A DNA stretch of 64,000 nt from Streptomyces fulvoviolaceus (GCF_000718165.1 NZ_JOEY01000006.1:62001-126000); one strand, 5' to 3'. Counted from the first letter of the stretch, positions 17,167 through 26,099 are shown. A program made the numbers and translations. Notes: a model not told the origin generated them from the letters alone.

Positions 17167-18294
17167 TTACGGGTAGCCGGGAAAGGGCTGCACTCCGGTC
17201 AGAACCGCGCCCGCGCCGTCGTAGACGCCCTCCTGGAGAAAAGCGTGCTGCGGGACCACGGAGGCATCCCGCAGACAGCGCTGCAGCGGGCTGCTCTCCG
17301 CGATGGCGGGGATGCCGGCGAGCTGGTAGGCGGCCCGGGCGACCTCGAAGGAGGTCTTGGCGAGGTGGGCGGAGGCGAGCCGGAGCAGACTGGCCTGGTG
17401 CGCGGTGGCGGCATCTCCGCTCGCGACCGTCGCCCATACCTCCTCCGTGGCCTCGTAGAAGAAGGCGCGTACGGAGCGGAGTTGGGCCTCCGCCCGGCCG
17501 ATGCCGATACGGAAGGTGGCGCGGTCGGCCGCCTTCGGCCCGCCGGTGAAGCCGGCGCTGCCGCCCTGGGCGATGACGTGGTCGAGGGCGGCGCGGGCCA
17601 CTCCGAGGCCGACGACCGCCAGTACCTGTGCGGCATAGGCGACGGCGGGATAGCGGTACAGCGGCTCGTCGACGGTGGGCTCGCCACCCCGGACGAAGGT
17701 CCATTCCTCCGGTACGACGATGCCGTCGACGAGCAGGTCGTGGCTGCCGGTGCCGCGCAGGCCCACGACGTCCCAGTTCTCGACGATCTCCACCTGCTCG
17801 GGCCGCAGTACGGCGGTCAGCGGTCGCCCCGCCCTGTCCTCGCCGACCTTGATGCCGACGCCGAGGACGTCCGCGCCCTTGCAGCCGCTGGCGAACCTCC
17901 AGCGGCCGGAGATCCGGTAGCCGTTCCCGACCCGCTCGGCGGGCTGGACGGGGAACAGCCCGCCGGCGAAGGCGACATCGGGTCCGTCCGCGTACAGCCG
18001 CGCCTGTGTTTCGAGCGGCAGCGCGGCCAGATAGATCAGGGACGAGCCGAAGCTGGCGACCCAGCCCGCGGAACCGTCAACCTCGGAGATCCGCTCGACC
18101 CGCCGGAGGAATTCGGCCGGCGCCAGTGGTTCACCCCCGAAGCATCGCGGCGCACTCGCCCGGTAGAGGCCCACCTTCTTGAACGCGGCGATGACATCGC
18201 GCGGCACATGGCGCAGCTTGTCGAATTCGTCCCGCCGGTCGGCGACCAGGGCCAATACCCACTCGAAGGCGTCGCCATCTGCCGTCTGGGTCAT
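17167..18294 (-). CDS. Acyl-CoA dehydrogenase-fold flavin monooxygenase
   Basis: 375 residues with N-terminal, middle (SGRWRFASGCKGADVLGVG) and C-terminal helical (SLLRLASAHLAKTSFEVAR) parts of the acyl-CoA dehydrogenase superfamily. The pattern SEVDGSAGWVASFGSS and the lack of the usual catalytic Glu context place it with the HsaA/DszC-like two-component flavin monooxygenases, which hydroxylate aromatics with reduced flavin from a separate reductase. It is convergent with the MFS gene and could supply an aromatic hydroxylation. No flavin reductase is adjacent. The start ATG 18294 has GAGGA 11 bases upstream. Confidence 0.72.
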   Translation of the reverse strand: MTQTADGDAFEWVLALVADRRDEFDKLRHVPRDVIAAFKKVGLYRASAPRCFGGEPLAPAEFLRRVERISEVDGSAGWVASFGSSLIYLAALPLETQARLYADGPDVAFAGGLFPVQPAERVGNGYRISGRWRFASGCKGADVLGVGIKVGEDRAGRPLTAVLRPEQVEIVENWDVVGLRGTGSHDLLVDGIVVPEEWTFVRGGEPTVDEPLYRYPAVAYAAQVLAVVGLGVARAALDHVIAQGGSAGFTGGPKAADRATFRIGIGRAEAQLRSVRAFFYEATEEVWATVASGDAATAHQASLLRLASAHLAKTSFEVARAAYQLAGIPAIAESSPLQRCLRDASVVPQHAFLQEGVYDGAGAVLTGVQPFPGYP

Positions 18295-18471
18295 AAGAGT
18301 GTCCTCGTCACAAGAGTCTCCTCTGGCATGGGCCGGGCGGTCCGTTCTCTCCGTCTCGCGACACGCTAGGCGCTCGCCGCCGGGCCCGGAGGGAGCAATG
18401 TCGAGCCGTGTGGCCTGATCGCTCCTATCGTGGAACGGCACAGAGTCGCTCGGCGCCGAGGCAGGCAACAC

Positions 18472-19701
18472 ATGTGGGAACCGCAGGTCGACTATGGGGC
18501 GGTCTTCCGGGCCCTGCCCGGCATGGTGGCTCTGCTCACCCCGGACCTGGTGTACGTCGACGCCAACGAGGACTTCGAACGCATGTCCGGGCGCACCCGC
18601 GAACAACTGGTGGGCCGCTACATCTTCGACGTCTTCCCCGAGAACCCCAACGATTCGGCGGCCGCGGGCATGCGCGAGACCCGGGAGTCCATGCTGCGCG
18701 TGGTGGCCACGGGCGAGCGCGACACCATGGCACTGCTCCGCTACGACATCGAGGATCCCCAGCGGCCCGGCCAATGGGACCAGCACTTCTGGAGCCCGGT
18801 CAACGCACCGGTCCGTGGCCCGGACGGGCGGGTGGTGCTGATCGTGCACCGGGTCGAGGAGGTCACGGAGTTCATCAGCGCCTTCGGCGGCTCGGGCGGC
18901 GACAGACGGGCCCGGGTGCTGGAGGCCGAGCTCTACACCCGCGCCCGTGAGCTGCAGGAGGTCAACGAACGCCTGCGAAAGGCGCACGCCCATGAACGCG
19001 AGGTCGCCCTGGCCCTGCAGGCGGCGATGCTGCCCGCCCCCCAGCCTGTCGGGCACCACAAGGCCGCCGTACGCTACCAGCCCGCCATCGACGCCCTGAA
19101 CGTGTGCGGTGACTGGTACGACCTGGTGGACCTGCCCGACGGCGCCATGGCGGTCGCCGTCGGCGACGTCGTCGGCCACGGGCTGGCCGCCGCCTGCGCC
19201 ATGGGACAGCTGCGCAGCGCGCTGAGCGCTGCCTGCCGGGTCGCCGACGGCCCGGCCGAGGCCCTGGAGGCCCTCGGCCTGTACGCGCGCTTCGTCGAAG
19301 GCGCCGAGTCGACCACCGCCGTGACGACCTTCATCGACTGGGACGACCACACCATCACCTACAGCTGCGCGGGCCACCCTCCCCCGGCCCTGCTGCACCC
19401 CGACGGCAGCGTGGCGTTTCTCGACCGGGCCACCGACCCGCCGCTCGGCGCCCGGCCCGAACACGTCGCACGCCCACAGGCCCGCACCCCCTTCGTCGAA
19501 GGCGCCACGCTGGTCCTGTACACGGACGGGCTGATCGAACGCCGTGACGAGGACATCGACGCCGGTCTGGCCCGTCTCTCCGGCTCGCTCACCCGCCACC
19601 GTGGCTCCGCCCCGGAGGCCCTGGCCGACGCCCTCCTCGCCGATCTCCTCCCGTCCACCGGCAACACGGACGACACCGCCCTGATCGTCCTGCGCCTCTG
19701 A
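18472..19701 (+). CDS. PAS-SpoIIE PP2C-type phosphatase
   Basis: 409 residues: a PAS domain (about 5-130; ALPGMVALLTPDLVYVDANE), a helical linker (about 145-185; ARELQEVNERLRKAHAHE) and a SpoIIE phosphatase domain. Metal motifs CGDWYDLV, VAVGDVVGHGLAAA, YTDGLIERR and NTDDTALIVL are visible. The ATG at 18472 is chosen over an in-frame GTG at 18430, which lacks a ribosome site. A predicted signalling phosphatase that acts on an anti-sigma antagonist. It separates the ligJI cluster from the demethylase cluster and shows no obvious link to either. Confidence 0.87.
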   Translation: MWEPQVDYGAVFRALPGMVALLTPDLVYVDANEDFERMSGRTREQLVGRYIFDVFPENPNDSAAAGMRETRESMLRVVATGERDTMALLRYDIEDPQRPGQWDQHFWSPVNAPVRGPDGRVVLIVHRVEEVTEFISAFGGSGGDRRARVLEAELYTRARELQEVNERLRKAHAHEREVALALQAAMLPAPQPVGHHKAAVRYQPAIDALNVCGDWYDLVDLPDGAMAVAVGDVVGHGLAAACAMGQLRSALSAACRVADGPAEALEALGLYARFVEGAESTTAVTTFIDWDDHTITYSCAGHPPPALLHPDGSVAFLDRATDPPLGARPEHVARPQARTPFVEGATLVLYTDGLIERRDEDIDAGLARLSGSLTRHRGSAPEALADALLADLLPSTGNTDDTALIVLRL

Positions 19702-19829
19702 CCCGGGGCGGCTCCCCGCCCGCAGACGTGACCTCACGCCCCGGGCCGTCACCGGAGTGAACGAACTGTCCTGCAAGGGGATGTCACCTTCCTCAAGTGA
19801 CCCGCTCCTGACCTGCGCAGCAACTCGGT

Positions 19830-20069
19830 CCGGCGTTGCCTGTTCCATCTCGCCTGCACGAACGGGGTCTCGGGCAGCGGGAGGAGGGCCCCGGCCTCCA
19901 CCGCCGCGAACACCGACAACGGCTTCGCGCCGCCCAGCTGCAGGCACTGCCGCCGGCCTGCGACATTCATCGCCCAGAGCAGGGCCTCGGCCTGCATGTG
20001 CTCGACGACGGCGGTCTCGCACAACCACCACGCCGCCCGTCCGGCCATCCGCTGACCGAGTGCCTGCAA
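19830..20069 (-). pseudogene. IS21-family IstA transposase remnant
   Basis: A minus-strand frame reads AEALLWAMNVAGRR, KPLSVFAAVEAGALLPLPET and PFVQARWNR. This resembles the part of IstA after the integrase core, where a PL-x-VF-x(n)-ALLPLP pattern precedes the beta-barrel. No catalytic DDE core, no IstB and no terminal repeats are seen, so it is a fragment. It lies at the boundary of the demethylase cluster. Moderate confidence because only a short stretch aligns by eye. Confidence 0.4.
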
Positions 20070-20093
20070 CCACTGGCCCTCGGAATCAACCGC

Positions 20094-21455
20094 CTAGAGC
20101 GCAGAGACCTCAGTTCGACGCCTGTCCGGCTTGAAGGGCAGCGCGGTCACCGTCGCCCTGATCTCCCGCTGCGCGGTTCCCGGCCTGCCCCACAGGACCA
20201 CCACGTCCGTCCCGGGCGCCGCGTGAACCTGGTCCAGCACGCCGAGGGAGATGGTCGCTCGCAGGTTCACGCTGACCGTCCGGCCCGTCGCGACGCCCAC
20301 CCGGTGTCCGCCGACGAGGACCTGGTCGAAGGCCGGACCGCGGCCGCGGGGCAGTTCCATCGCATCGGGCAGGTCACCGTCACCGAACGGCGCGGCGAGG
20401 ATGTACGCGACGTCGGAGGCGTTCCAGCGCAGGCCCGCGAGCATCCTGGCCGGCTCCCCCTTGTCGGCGTCGGCGGCCAGCGCGTCGCGGCCCAGGAAGT
20501 CACGGTCGGGGACGCCCTTGCGGAAGCCCCAGCCCAGTTCTCCGGGCTTGCGGAAGTAGTCCGTGATGCCGTTCTCCGGTACGAAGCTGCCTCCGGGTGT
20601 TCCCCTCCTGAACTGCCTGGGCGCACCGGGGGTGAGGATGGAGGCGGGGAGGTAGTCGAGGCCGTTGGTGGCGATGCCCGCCTCGATGTGCTGCACCGGC
20701 TGGGACCGCAGGCCCAGCTCACGGATGCCGAACTGCCGGCCGCTCTCGACGGCGGCCGACCAGATCTCGTTGGCGTGCCCGGCGGGACCGTGCAGTTCGT
20801 AGCCGAGCTCGCCCGAGATGCCCGTACGGAGAACCCGCACCGGGACGCCGGCCACGCGGGACATCCGGCTCCGGCTGAAGGCGATGTCGCGCAGGTTCTC
20901 CCCGGTCAGCTTCTCCACGGTGTCCAGGGCCGCCGGACCCTGGATGCCGAAGATGAACCGCTCGGGGCTGACATCCTCGACCTCGGCGTCCCAACTCCCC
21001 TGGCTCAGCTGCCAGATCAGCCAGTCCCCGCTTCCGGCCGTGTACAGGAACTCCTCCTCGGCCAGGCGGCACACGATCCCCTCCGATGCCACCCAGCCGT
21101 TCCCGTCGAGCTGGACGTGGTGCTTGATCTGCCCCGTCTCGAAGCGGGACAGGTCCCTCATACCGAGCCAGGCGAGGAAGTCCAGCGCCTGCCTCCCCCG
21201 GACGACGACCTTGTGCAGGGACGACCAGTCACCGATGTAGCAGGAGGTGACGTGCGCGCCGCATTCCTCGACCCAGCCGGTGTACTCGAGAGGCAACAGG
21301 GTCTGGGCGAAGTGGCCGTAGGCGCCCAGGGTGTTGCTCTCGTCCTGGGCCGCGGCGGCCGGACTGAACAGCGCCGGGCGCTGTGCGACGAAGGGGGCGT
21401 CCTTCAGCCGTAGAACCGCTTCGTAGGTGCTGCGCTGAACCTCGGCAATGTCCAC
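20094..21455 (-). CDS. T-protein/LigM-superfamily THF-dependent methyltransferase (divergent copy)
   Basis: 453 residues of the aminomethyltransferase (GcvT)/DmdA/LigM superfamily: WSSLHKVVVRGRQALDFL, YTAGSGDWLIWQL, FIFGIQGPAALDTVEKLTG, RTGISGELGYELHGPAG, HIEAGIATNGLDYLP and LGRDALAAD. These enzymes transfer a methyl or aminomethyl group to tetrahydrofolate. It is clearly less like LigM than the two copies at 26998 and 29542, so its substrate may differ (another O-methyl, S-methyl or N-methyl compound). The GTG start follows AGGAGG with eight-base spacing. A LacI-type operator copy lies 190 bases upstream. Confidence 0.78.
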   Translation of the reverse strand: MDIAEVQRSTYEAVLRLKDAPFVAQRPALFSPAAAAQDESNTLGAYGHFAQTLLPLEYTGWVEECGAHVTSCYIGDWSSLHKVVVRGRQALDFLAWLGMRDLSRFETGQIKHHVQLDGNGWVASEGIVCRLAEEEFLYTAGSGDWLIWQLSQGSWDAEVEDVSPERFIFGIQGPAALDTVEKLTGENLRDIAFSRSRMSRVAGVPVRVLRTGISGELGYELHGPAGHANEIWSAAVESGRQFGIRELGLRSQPVQHIEAGIATNGLDYLPASILTPGAPRQFRRGTPGGSFVPENGITDYFRKPGELGWGFRKGVPDRDFLGRDALAADADKGEPARMLAGLRWNASDVAYILAAPFGDGDLPDAMELPRGRGPAFDQVLVGGHRVGVATGRTVSVNLRATISLGVLDQVHAAPGTDVVVLWGRPGTAQREIRATVTALPFKPDRRRTEVSAL

Positions 21456-21613
21456 GGGAGATCCTCCTGCTCGTGGGGGCTCTTTCGACTGCTCCGGCGT
21501 TCCGGCCATGCCACGGGGTCGGCCACGGAAGCACCCGACAGCAGACGCCACGCGGATCCGTGTGGGCGGGCCGGGGTGCGGAGCAGTGCAAACCATCTGA
21601 AATAGCAGACACG

Positions 21614-21641
21614 CTTCTTCGCTCACGCGGTCACGAAGAAG
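21614..21641. repeat. 8-bp perfect inverted repeat beside operator copy 1
   Basis: CTTCTTCG and CGAAGAAG are separated by 12 bases, ending three bases before the CTAGATCGGTTAAG operator. It could be a second regulator site or a stem in the leader of the divergent LigM-like gene. Confidence 0.45.
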
Positions 21642-21644
21642 TAA

Positions 21645-21658
21645 CTAGATCGGTTAAG
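21645..21658. promoter_or_regulatory. LacI-type operator, copy 1 (upstream of the LigM-like gene)
   Basis: CTAGATCGGTTAAG, a 14-bp near-palindrome with a central CG, as in LacI/GalR-family operators. It is 190 bases upstream of the GTG at 21455 and is one of seven copies in 21.6-31.8 kb. Confidence 0.65.
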
Positions 21659-21659
21659 T

Positions 21660-22159
21660 GCGACCGTAGCAGACGATGCCAACGACGGCGACGGACAGGA
21701 CAGAGACCGTTTCGACAGGGCCCGGAGCGCAAGAGACAGCCGTGTGTGACCCTCGATGCGGCCCGCTGCAGCCACTCAAGGCAGCACCGGAGGGGGCCTG
21801 TCGGCGGACGCGAACTCCCTTCCCCCGGATCACCCGGGCAACGGGCAGCGACAGCGTGGCGCTGAATGGGGGTCAGCCGTTCCGGCGACAGCTCGACCAG
21901 GGCTGGCGCACCCGTGTTCCAGTACCCCGGAACGGTGGCCCCTCGGACGCTGGACCACCTGGTCATCTCCGCGAACCAGGCGCACATGGTGCGATCGTTC
22001 GACGAGGGCGTTCAAGTCCGGCCTGCGGCGGACTCCGGCCGAAGAAGACAGCGCTCGGGCCTGCCGACATGGCCTTGTGCTGCCTCTGCCAAGCGCTCAC
22101 AGCCCGCCCCTGAAGGAGCAGCAGTGACGGCGCGTCAACTCCTGACGGTCCTGTGGCGG
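21660..22159. other. 500-base stretch with no supported gene
   Basis: Lies between operator copy 1 and the 3' end of lacI. Several short open frames overlap on both strands without recognisable motifs or ribosome sites. A plus-strand segment near 21950-22010 (TLDHLVISANQAHMVRSF) looks slightly protein-like and may be a decayed fragment. I see no RNA gene. Confidence 0.4.
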
Positions 22160-23086
22160 TCACACGGACGCGCGCACCACGATACGGCCGGGCACGGGCG
22201 ACAGAGCCCCGGTGTCGATGCCCAGGGCGTTGCGGGCGGCGATCCGTCCGAGGATTTCGGCGTCGATGTGGACGGTGGTGAGCGCGGGGGTGGTCAGGGA
22301 GCCGTGCTCGGTCTCGTCGAAGCCGATCACGGCCACGTCCTCGGGCACCCGGAGCCCCAGGTCGCGCAGCGCCGTGAGGCTGCGCAGCGCGATGTCGTCG
22401 TCGAAGGCGGCCAGGGCGGTCACGTCCCCGTGGGCCGCCAGGAACGTCTCGACCGCGGCTGCGCCGGCCTCCCGGGGCCTCGGCACGACGAAGCGCTCCA
22501 GGGGTCCAAGTCCCAGGCGCCGGGCGGCTTCCTGGGCGAATCCGAGCCGGGCCCCGGTCAGCGGAAAGTCATGGTCCGGCATCGCCATCGCGATCCCGGT
22601 GTGCCCGCGTTCGGCGAGATACCCGATCTGCAGCGCGGCGTTGGCGGCGAACCCGTTCTCCCAGTCGTCCTCGCTCGGCTCGCGTCCCTGCATGTAGACC
22701 TCGCCGAGCCGCAGCACCGCCCGCGGCGCGATGGTGTCGAGGACCTTCTGCGTGGCCTCCGGGATCGCGTGCCCGTGCCGGACCAGAAGGATGTGGTCGT
22801 GCTCGGCCAACTCCTCGTCCAGGCCCCGGACATAGCTCCGGGAGAAGTTGCCCTCCATGCCCCAGTCGACGTTGAGCACGACGATGCGCGAGGAGCCCTC
22901 GCGCAGGGCGCGGGCGATCCCGTGCGGGACGTATCCCAGGTCCTGGGCCGCCCCCATCACCCGTTCCCGGGTGGCCTCGGAGATCGTCTGCCGTGGGTCG
23001 TCGTTCAGTACGAAACTCACCGTCGCCCGCGACACGCCGGACGCCTTGGCCACGTCGCTCAACGTGATCCGGCCCGAACGGCCCAT
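22160..23086 (-). CDS. LacI/GalR-family transcriptional regulator of the demethylase cluster
   Basis: 308 residues: an N-terminal LacI helix-turn-helix (ITLSDVAKASGVSRATVSFVL, about 7-27) with hinge (YVPHGIARALREG) and a periplasmic-binding-protein-like effector domain (about 60-308; VIGFDETEHGSLTTPALTTV). The ATG has a GGAGGGAG site. Two copies of the CTAGAWCGWTTAAG palindrome lie 80 and 116 bases upstream of its start, consistent with autoregulation, and five more copies flank other genes of the cluster. The effector is unknown; an aromatic acid, sugar or C1-related metabolite are all possible. Confidence 0.92.
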   Translation of the reverse strand: MGRSGRITLSDVAKASGVSRATVSFVLNDDPRQTISEATRERVMGAAQDLGYVPHGIARALREGSSRIVVLNVDWGMEGNFSRSYVRGLDEELAEHDHILLVRHGHAIPEATQKVLDTIAPRAVLRLGEVYMQGREPSEDDWENGFAANAALQIGYLAERGHTGIAMAMPDHDFPLTGARLGFAQEAARRLGLGPLERFVVPRPREAGAAAVETFLAAHGDVTALAAFDDDIALRSLTALRDLGLRVPEDVAVIGFDETEHGSLTTPALTTVHIDAEILGRIAARNALGIDTGALSPVPGRIVVRASV

Positions 23087-23165
23087 GTCGGCACACTCCC
23101 TCCGTCAGACCTGCGCACGCCCCGCCCTGCGAGCGCGTACCACCGACGTGCGTAGCTTCCCGGCT

Positions 23166-23179
23166 CTAGAACGATTAAG
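23166..23179. promoter_or_regulatory. LacI-type operator, copy 2 (lacI promoter)
   Basis: CTAGAACGATTAAG, between the lacI start and the pabB stop. Its reverse complement is identical to copy 6 at 29435-29448. Confidence 0.68.
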
Positions 23180-23188
23180 CATGTGCCG

Positions 23189-24229
23189 TCAGTCTACGCG
23201 ACTAGATCGTTTCAGCATCCCGCTCGCTATGGCCAGCAGCCGGCCTGCCTTCAGTTCGGTCTCCTGCCACTCCCTCTCGGGCTCCGAGCCCCAGGTGATG
23301 CCCGCTCCCGTACCGAACTTCAGGAGCCCTACGGCACGGTCGATCCAGAAGGTGCGGATGCCGACCGCCAGTTCGCCGCATCCGCGGTCGGCGTCGACCC
23401 AGCCGATTCCGCCGCAGTAGGGACCGCGAGGTGAGGCCTCCAACGCCGCGATGATCCGCAGGGCGCTCTCCTTGGGCGCCCCGGTGACCGAACCGGGCGG
23501 GAACGTCGACGCCAGCAGCCCGGGCCAGCCCACGCCGTCGCGCAGTCGCCCCCGCACCGTGGACACGAGATGGACGAGCCCCGGATGCTTCTCCACGGCA
23601 CACAGGTCGGGCACGGTCACGGAACCCGGAACGCAGACGCGGCCGAGGTCGTTGCGGACCAGATCCACGATCATCACGTTCTCCGCGTGGTCCTTCTCCA
23701 GCAGATCCGCCTCAGTGCGGCCGGTCCCCTTGATCGGACCCGATGTCACGTCCCTCCCGTCGCGCCGCAGGAAGAGTTCCGGCGAGGCGGTGGCCACCTC
23801 CACCCCGTGCCGCGGGAGGCGGACGACACCCGCGTACGGTGCGGGGTTGTGCCGCGCCAGCAGCCCGGCGAGCGCCATGACATCGGCGGCCGGCCCGACG
23901 GGAGCGGACAGCACCCGGCAGAGATTGGCCTGGTAGACGTCGCCGGCGGCGATGTGCTCGCGGATGCGTGTCACTCCGTCGGTGTAGGCGAGGCGATCGA
24001 GCGAGGTCGTCCACTCGTCGGGGCGCGGGCCGCGCCATGACGTCGTAGCGACGCGACGGTCATCGATCTGTCGTACGTCGCGGAAGCGGGCGCACGTCAG
24101 GTGTCCCTCGAAGTCCGCCGCCACGGCCCAGAAGCCCTCGGAGTCCAGCGCCGAGGGGTCGCTGGTGACGTCCACGAGACCGGTGGCGAGATGTCCGCCG
24201 AGCCATGCCATGGGAGGGAACTCGTCCAC
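23189..24229 (-). CDS. pabB: Aminodeoxychorismate synthase component I (PabB-like)
   Basis: 346 residues of the chorismate-binding family: GDVYQANLCRVL, SGPIKGTGRT, HAENVMIVDLVRNDLGRVC, FPPGSVTGAPK, YCGGIGWVD and FGTGAGITWGSEPEREWQET. PabB with a glutamine amidotransferase makes 4-amino-4-deoxychorismate, the precursor of the p-aminobenzoate moiety of folate. The PIKGT motif favours PabB over anthranilate synthase. The GTG start follows GGAGG. It is the last gene of the ligM-metF-purU-folD-pabB run. No pabA or pabC is adjacent, so housekeeping partners are presumed. Confidence 0.87.
   Translation of the reverse strand: MDEFPPMAWLGGHLATGLVDVTSDPSALDSEGFWAVAADFEGHLTCARFRDVRQIDDRRVATTSWRGPRPDEWTTSLDRLAYTDGVTRIREHIAAGDVYQANLCRVLSAPVGPAADVMALAGLLARHNPAPYAGVVRLPRHGVEVATASPELFLRRDGRDVTSGPIKGTGRTEADLLEKDHAENVMIVDLVRNDLGRVCVPGSVTVPDLCAVEKHPGLVHLVSTVRGRLRDGVGWPGLLASTFPPGSVTGAPKESALRIIAALEASPRGPYCGGIGWVDADRGCGELAVGIRTFWIDRAVGLLKFGTGAGITWGSEPEREWQETELKAGRLLAIASGMLKRSSRVD
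23202..23215. promoter_or_regulatory. LacI-type operator, copy 3 (lacI promoter, inside pabB 3' end)
   Basis: CTAGATCGTTTCAG, lying within the last codons of pabB and 36 bp centre-to-centre from copy 2. The paired spacing parallels copies 5 and 6 (35 bp). Confidence 0.6.
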
Positions 24230-24274
24230 TGCGAACCTCCGTTGCCACTGCCGAGCCCATGTCCTGCCGGGCCC

Positions 24275-25138
24275 TCAGGCCGCTACGACGTCGGGTTCGG
24301 CACTCCATTGGGCCGCCCGCAGCGTGTTGACCAGGAGCATGGCGATGGTCATGGGGCCCACGCCTCCCGGAACGGGGGTGATGCGACCGGCGATACCGTC
24401 GAGCTCGCCGGTACGGACGTCGCCGGCCAGGCCCGAGGGCGTCCGGTGGATGCCGACGTCGATGACGACGGCGCCGGGCCTGACGTGTTCGGGGCCGATG
24501 AGCCCGCGGACACCGGTGGCGACCACGACGATGTCGGCGGGCCGGGTGACCGCGCCGAGATCGGTGGTGAACTCGTGGGCCACCGACACGGTCGCCCCGC
24601 GCCGCAGCAACAGGTGGGTCAGGGGCTTGCCGACGAGCTCGCCCCAACCGACCACCGCGACGTTCGCGCCCTTGAGCGGAATGCCCTCGGCGTCGAGGAG
24701 TTCGATGACACCGCTGGGCGTGCAGGGGCGCAGGCCCCGCTCCCCGCGGGCGAGGAGGCCGAGGCTGGCGGTGGTGAGGCCGTCGACGTCCTTGGTGACG
24801 GGGATACGGTCGATCAGCGTGGCCGCGTCCAGGTGCCGGGGCAACGGGAGTTGGAGCAGGATGCCGGAGACGGCCGGGGCTGCGGCCAGTTCGTCGATCA
24901 TGGCGGCCACGTCGTCGTGGGGCGCGTGCTGAGGCAGGTGGCGGTGGAAGTCGCGCATGCCGGCCTCCTTGATCGCGCGCCGTTTCGCGGCGACGTACAC
25001 GGCGCTGGCCGGGTCGTCGCCGACGAGGACGGTCGCGAGCCCGGGAACCCGTCCCGAAGCTGCGACCGCGGCGACCTCCTCGGCGACCTGCGAACGGATC
25101 CGCCGGGCGATCCCGGTGCCGTCGATCCTGGTTGTCAT
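24275..25138 (-). CDS. folD: Methylene-THF dehydrogenase/methenyl-THF cyclohydrolase (FolD)
   Basis: 287 residues, full FolD length. Visible are the substrate-site YVAAKRRA (Tyr-x3-Lys), GILLQLPLP, DVDGLT, RPCTPSG, the nucleotide-binding VVGWGELVGKP and the C-terminal TPVPGGVGPMTIAML. FolD converts 5,10-methylene-THF to methenyl-THF and then 10-formyl-THF with NAD(P)+. Position between purU and pabB places it in the middle of the methyl-THF oxidation sequence. The ATG at 25138 has only a weak ribosome site, so coupling to purU is possible. It probably duplicates a housekeeping folD elsewhere. Confidence 0.94.
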   Translation of the reverse strand: MTTRIDGTGIARRIRSQVAEEVAAVAASGRVPGLATVLVGDDPASAVYVAAKRRAIKEAGMRDFHRHLPQHAPHDDVAAMIDELAAAPAVSGILLQLPLPRHLDAATLIDRIPVTKDVDGLTTASLGLLARGERGLRPCTPSGVIELLDAEGIPLKGANVAVVGWGELVGKPLTHLLLRRGATVSVAHEFTTDLGAVTRPADIVVVATGVRGLIGPEHVRPGAVVIDVGIHRTPSGLAGDVRTGELDGIAGRITPVPGGVGPMTIAMLLVNTLRAAQWSAEPDVVAA

Positions 25139-25193
25139 GGTGGCGAACCGCTTTCTTGTCCCTGTCGGTGGGAGCCGATGAGCTGTCCCGCCG

Positions 25194-26099
25194 TCATGCG
25201 AAGACGATGGTGTGGTTGCCGTTCCGGATGACCCGGTCCTCGGCGTGCCACAGCACGGCCCGGGAGAGCACCGCGCGTTCCACGTCGGCGCCGCGCCGGG
25301 CGAGATCGGTGGCGGTGTGGGCGTGGGTGACGCGGACGACGTCCTGCTCGATGATCGGGCCCTCGTCGAGGTCCTCGGTGACGTAGTGGGCGGTGGCGCC
25401 CACCAGCTTCACGCCCCGCCCCCTGGCCTTGGCGTAGGGGCCCGCGCCGATGAAGGCCGGCAGGAAGGAGTGGTGGATGTTGATGATCGGGACGCCGACC
25501 TGAGCGATGAAGTCCCCCGACAGGATCTGCATGTAGCGGGCCAGGACCACGAAGTCGACGTTGCCCTTCAGCAGCCGCAGATGCTCCGCCTCCGCGGCGG
25601 ACTTGTCCGCGCCCTGGCAGGGGACGTGGAAGAAGGGGATGCCGAAGCTCCGTACCTCCTCGGCCACGTCGGGGTGGTTGGAAATCACCATCGCCATGGT
25701 GACGGGGAGTTGGCCCTGCCGGTGGCGCCACAGCAGGTCGAGCAGGCAGTGGTCGGACTTCGAGGCGAAGATCGCCACCCGCTTGGGCACCGACAGGTCG
25801 CGCAGCGTGTAGCGCAGCCCGAACCCGGCCACCAACTGCTTGTCCAGGTCGGCCCGCAGCGCGGGCAGCGCGGCCTGGAGACCGTCGAGACCGAAGACGG
25901 TGCGCTGGAAGAAGGCGCCGCCCTGCGGGTTGTCGGAGTACTGGTCGAGGGAGACGATGTTCGCGCCGTGGCTGCTGAGGGCGGACGTCACGGCGGCGAC
26001 GATGCCCGTGGCATCGGCGCCCTGCACGATGAGCGAGGCCTGGGGGCCGGCCGGCCTGCCGGTGGCGGTACGGGCCGGGGCGTCTTGCGTGAGGGTCAT
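25194..26099 (-). CDS. purU: Formyltetrahydrofolate deformylase (PurU)
   Basis: 301 residues: an N-terminal ACT domain (about 20-95; VQGADATGIVAAVTSALSSH) and a C-terminal formyltransferase-fold hydrolase (about 105-300) with KSDHCLLDLL, ISNHPDV, INIHHSFLPAF and TAHYVTEDLDEGPIIEQ. It hydrolyses 10-formyl-THF to formate and THF. Its start overlaps the metF stop in ATGA, so the two are coupled. In this cluster it would be the step that ends methyl oxidation and returns free THF to the demethylases; the SYK-6 system uses LigH at the equivalent point. Confidence 0.94.
   Translation of the reverse strand: MTLTQDAPARTATGRPAGPQASLIVQGADATGIVAAVTSALSSHGANIVSLDQYSDNPQGGAFFQRTVFGLDGLQAALPALRADLDKQLVAGFGLRYTLRDLSVPKRVAIFASKSDHCLLDLLWRHRQGQLPVTMAMVISNHPDVAEEVRSFGIPFFHVPCQGADKSAAEAEHLRLLKGNVDFVVLARYMQILSGDFIAQVGVPIINIHHSFLPAFIGAGPYAKARGRGVKLVGATAHYVTEDLDEGPIIEQDVVRVTHAHTATDLARRGADVERAVLSRAVLWHAEDRVIRNGNHTIVFA

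Noticed and set aside
17167..20073. 968-codon minus-strand open frame through the monooxygenase gene and beyond
   Set aside because: Only the part from 18294 down is protein-like; the upstream part is antisense to the PAS-SpoIIE gene and has no start signal.
23189..24229. PabB-like gene as anthranilate or isochorismate synthase
   Set aside because: The PIKGT motif and the folate gene neighbours favour PabB over TrpE or salicylate-type enzymes.
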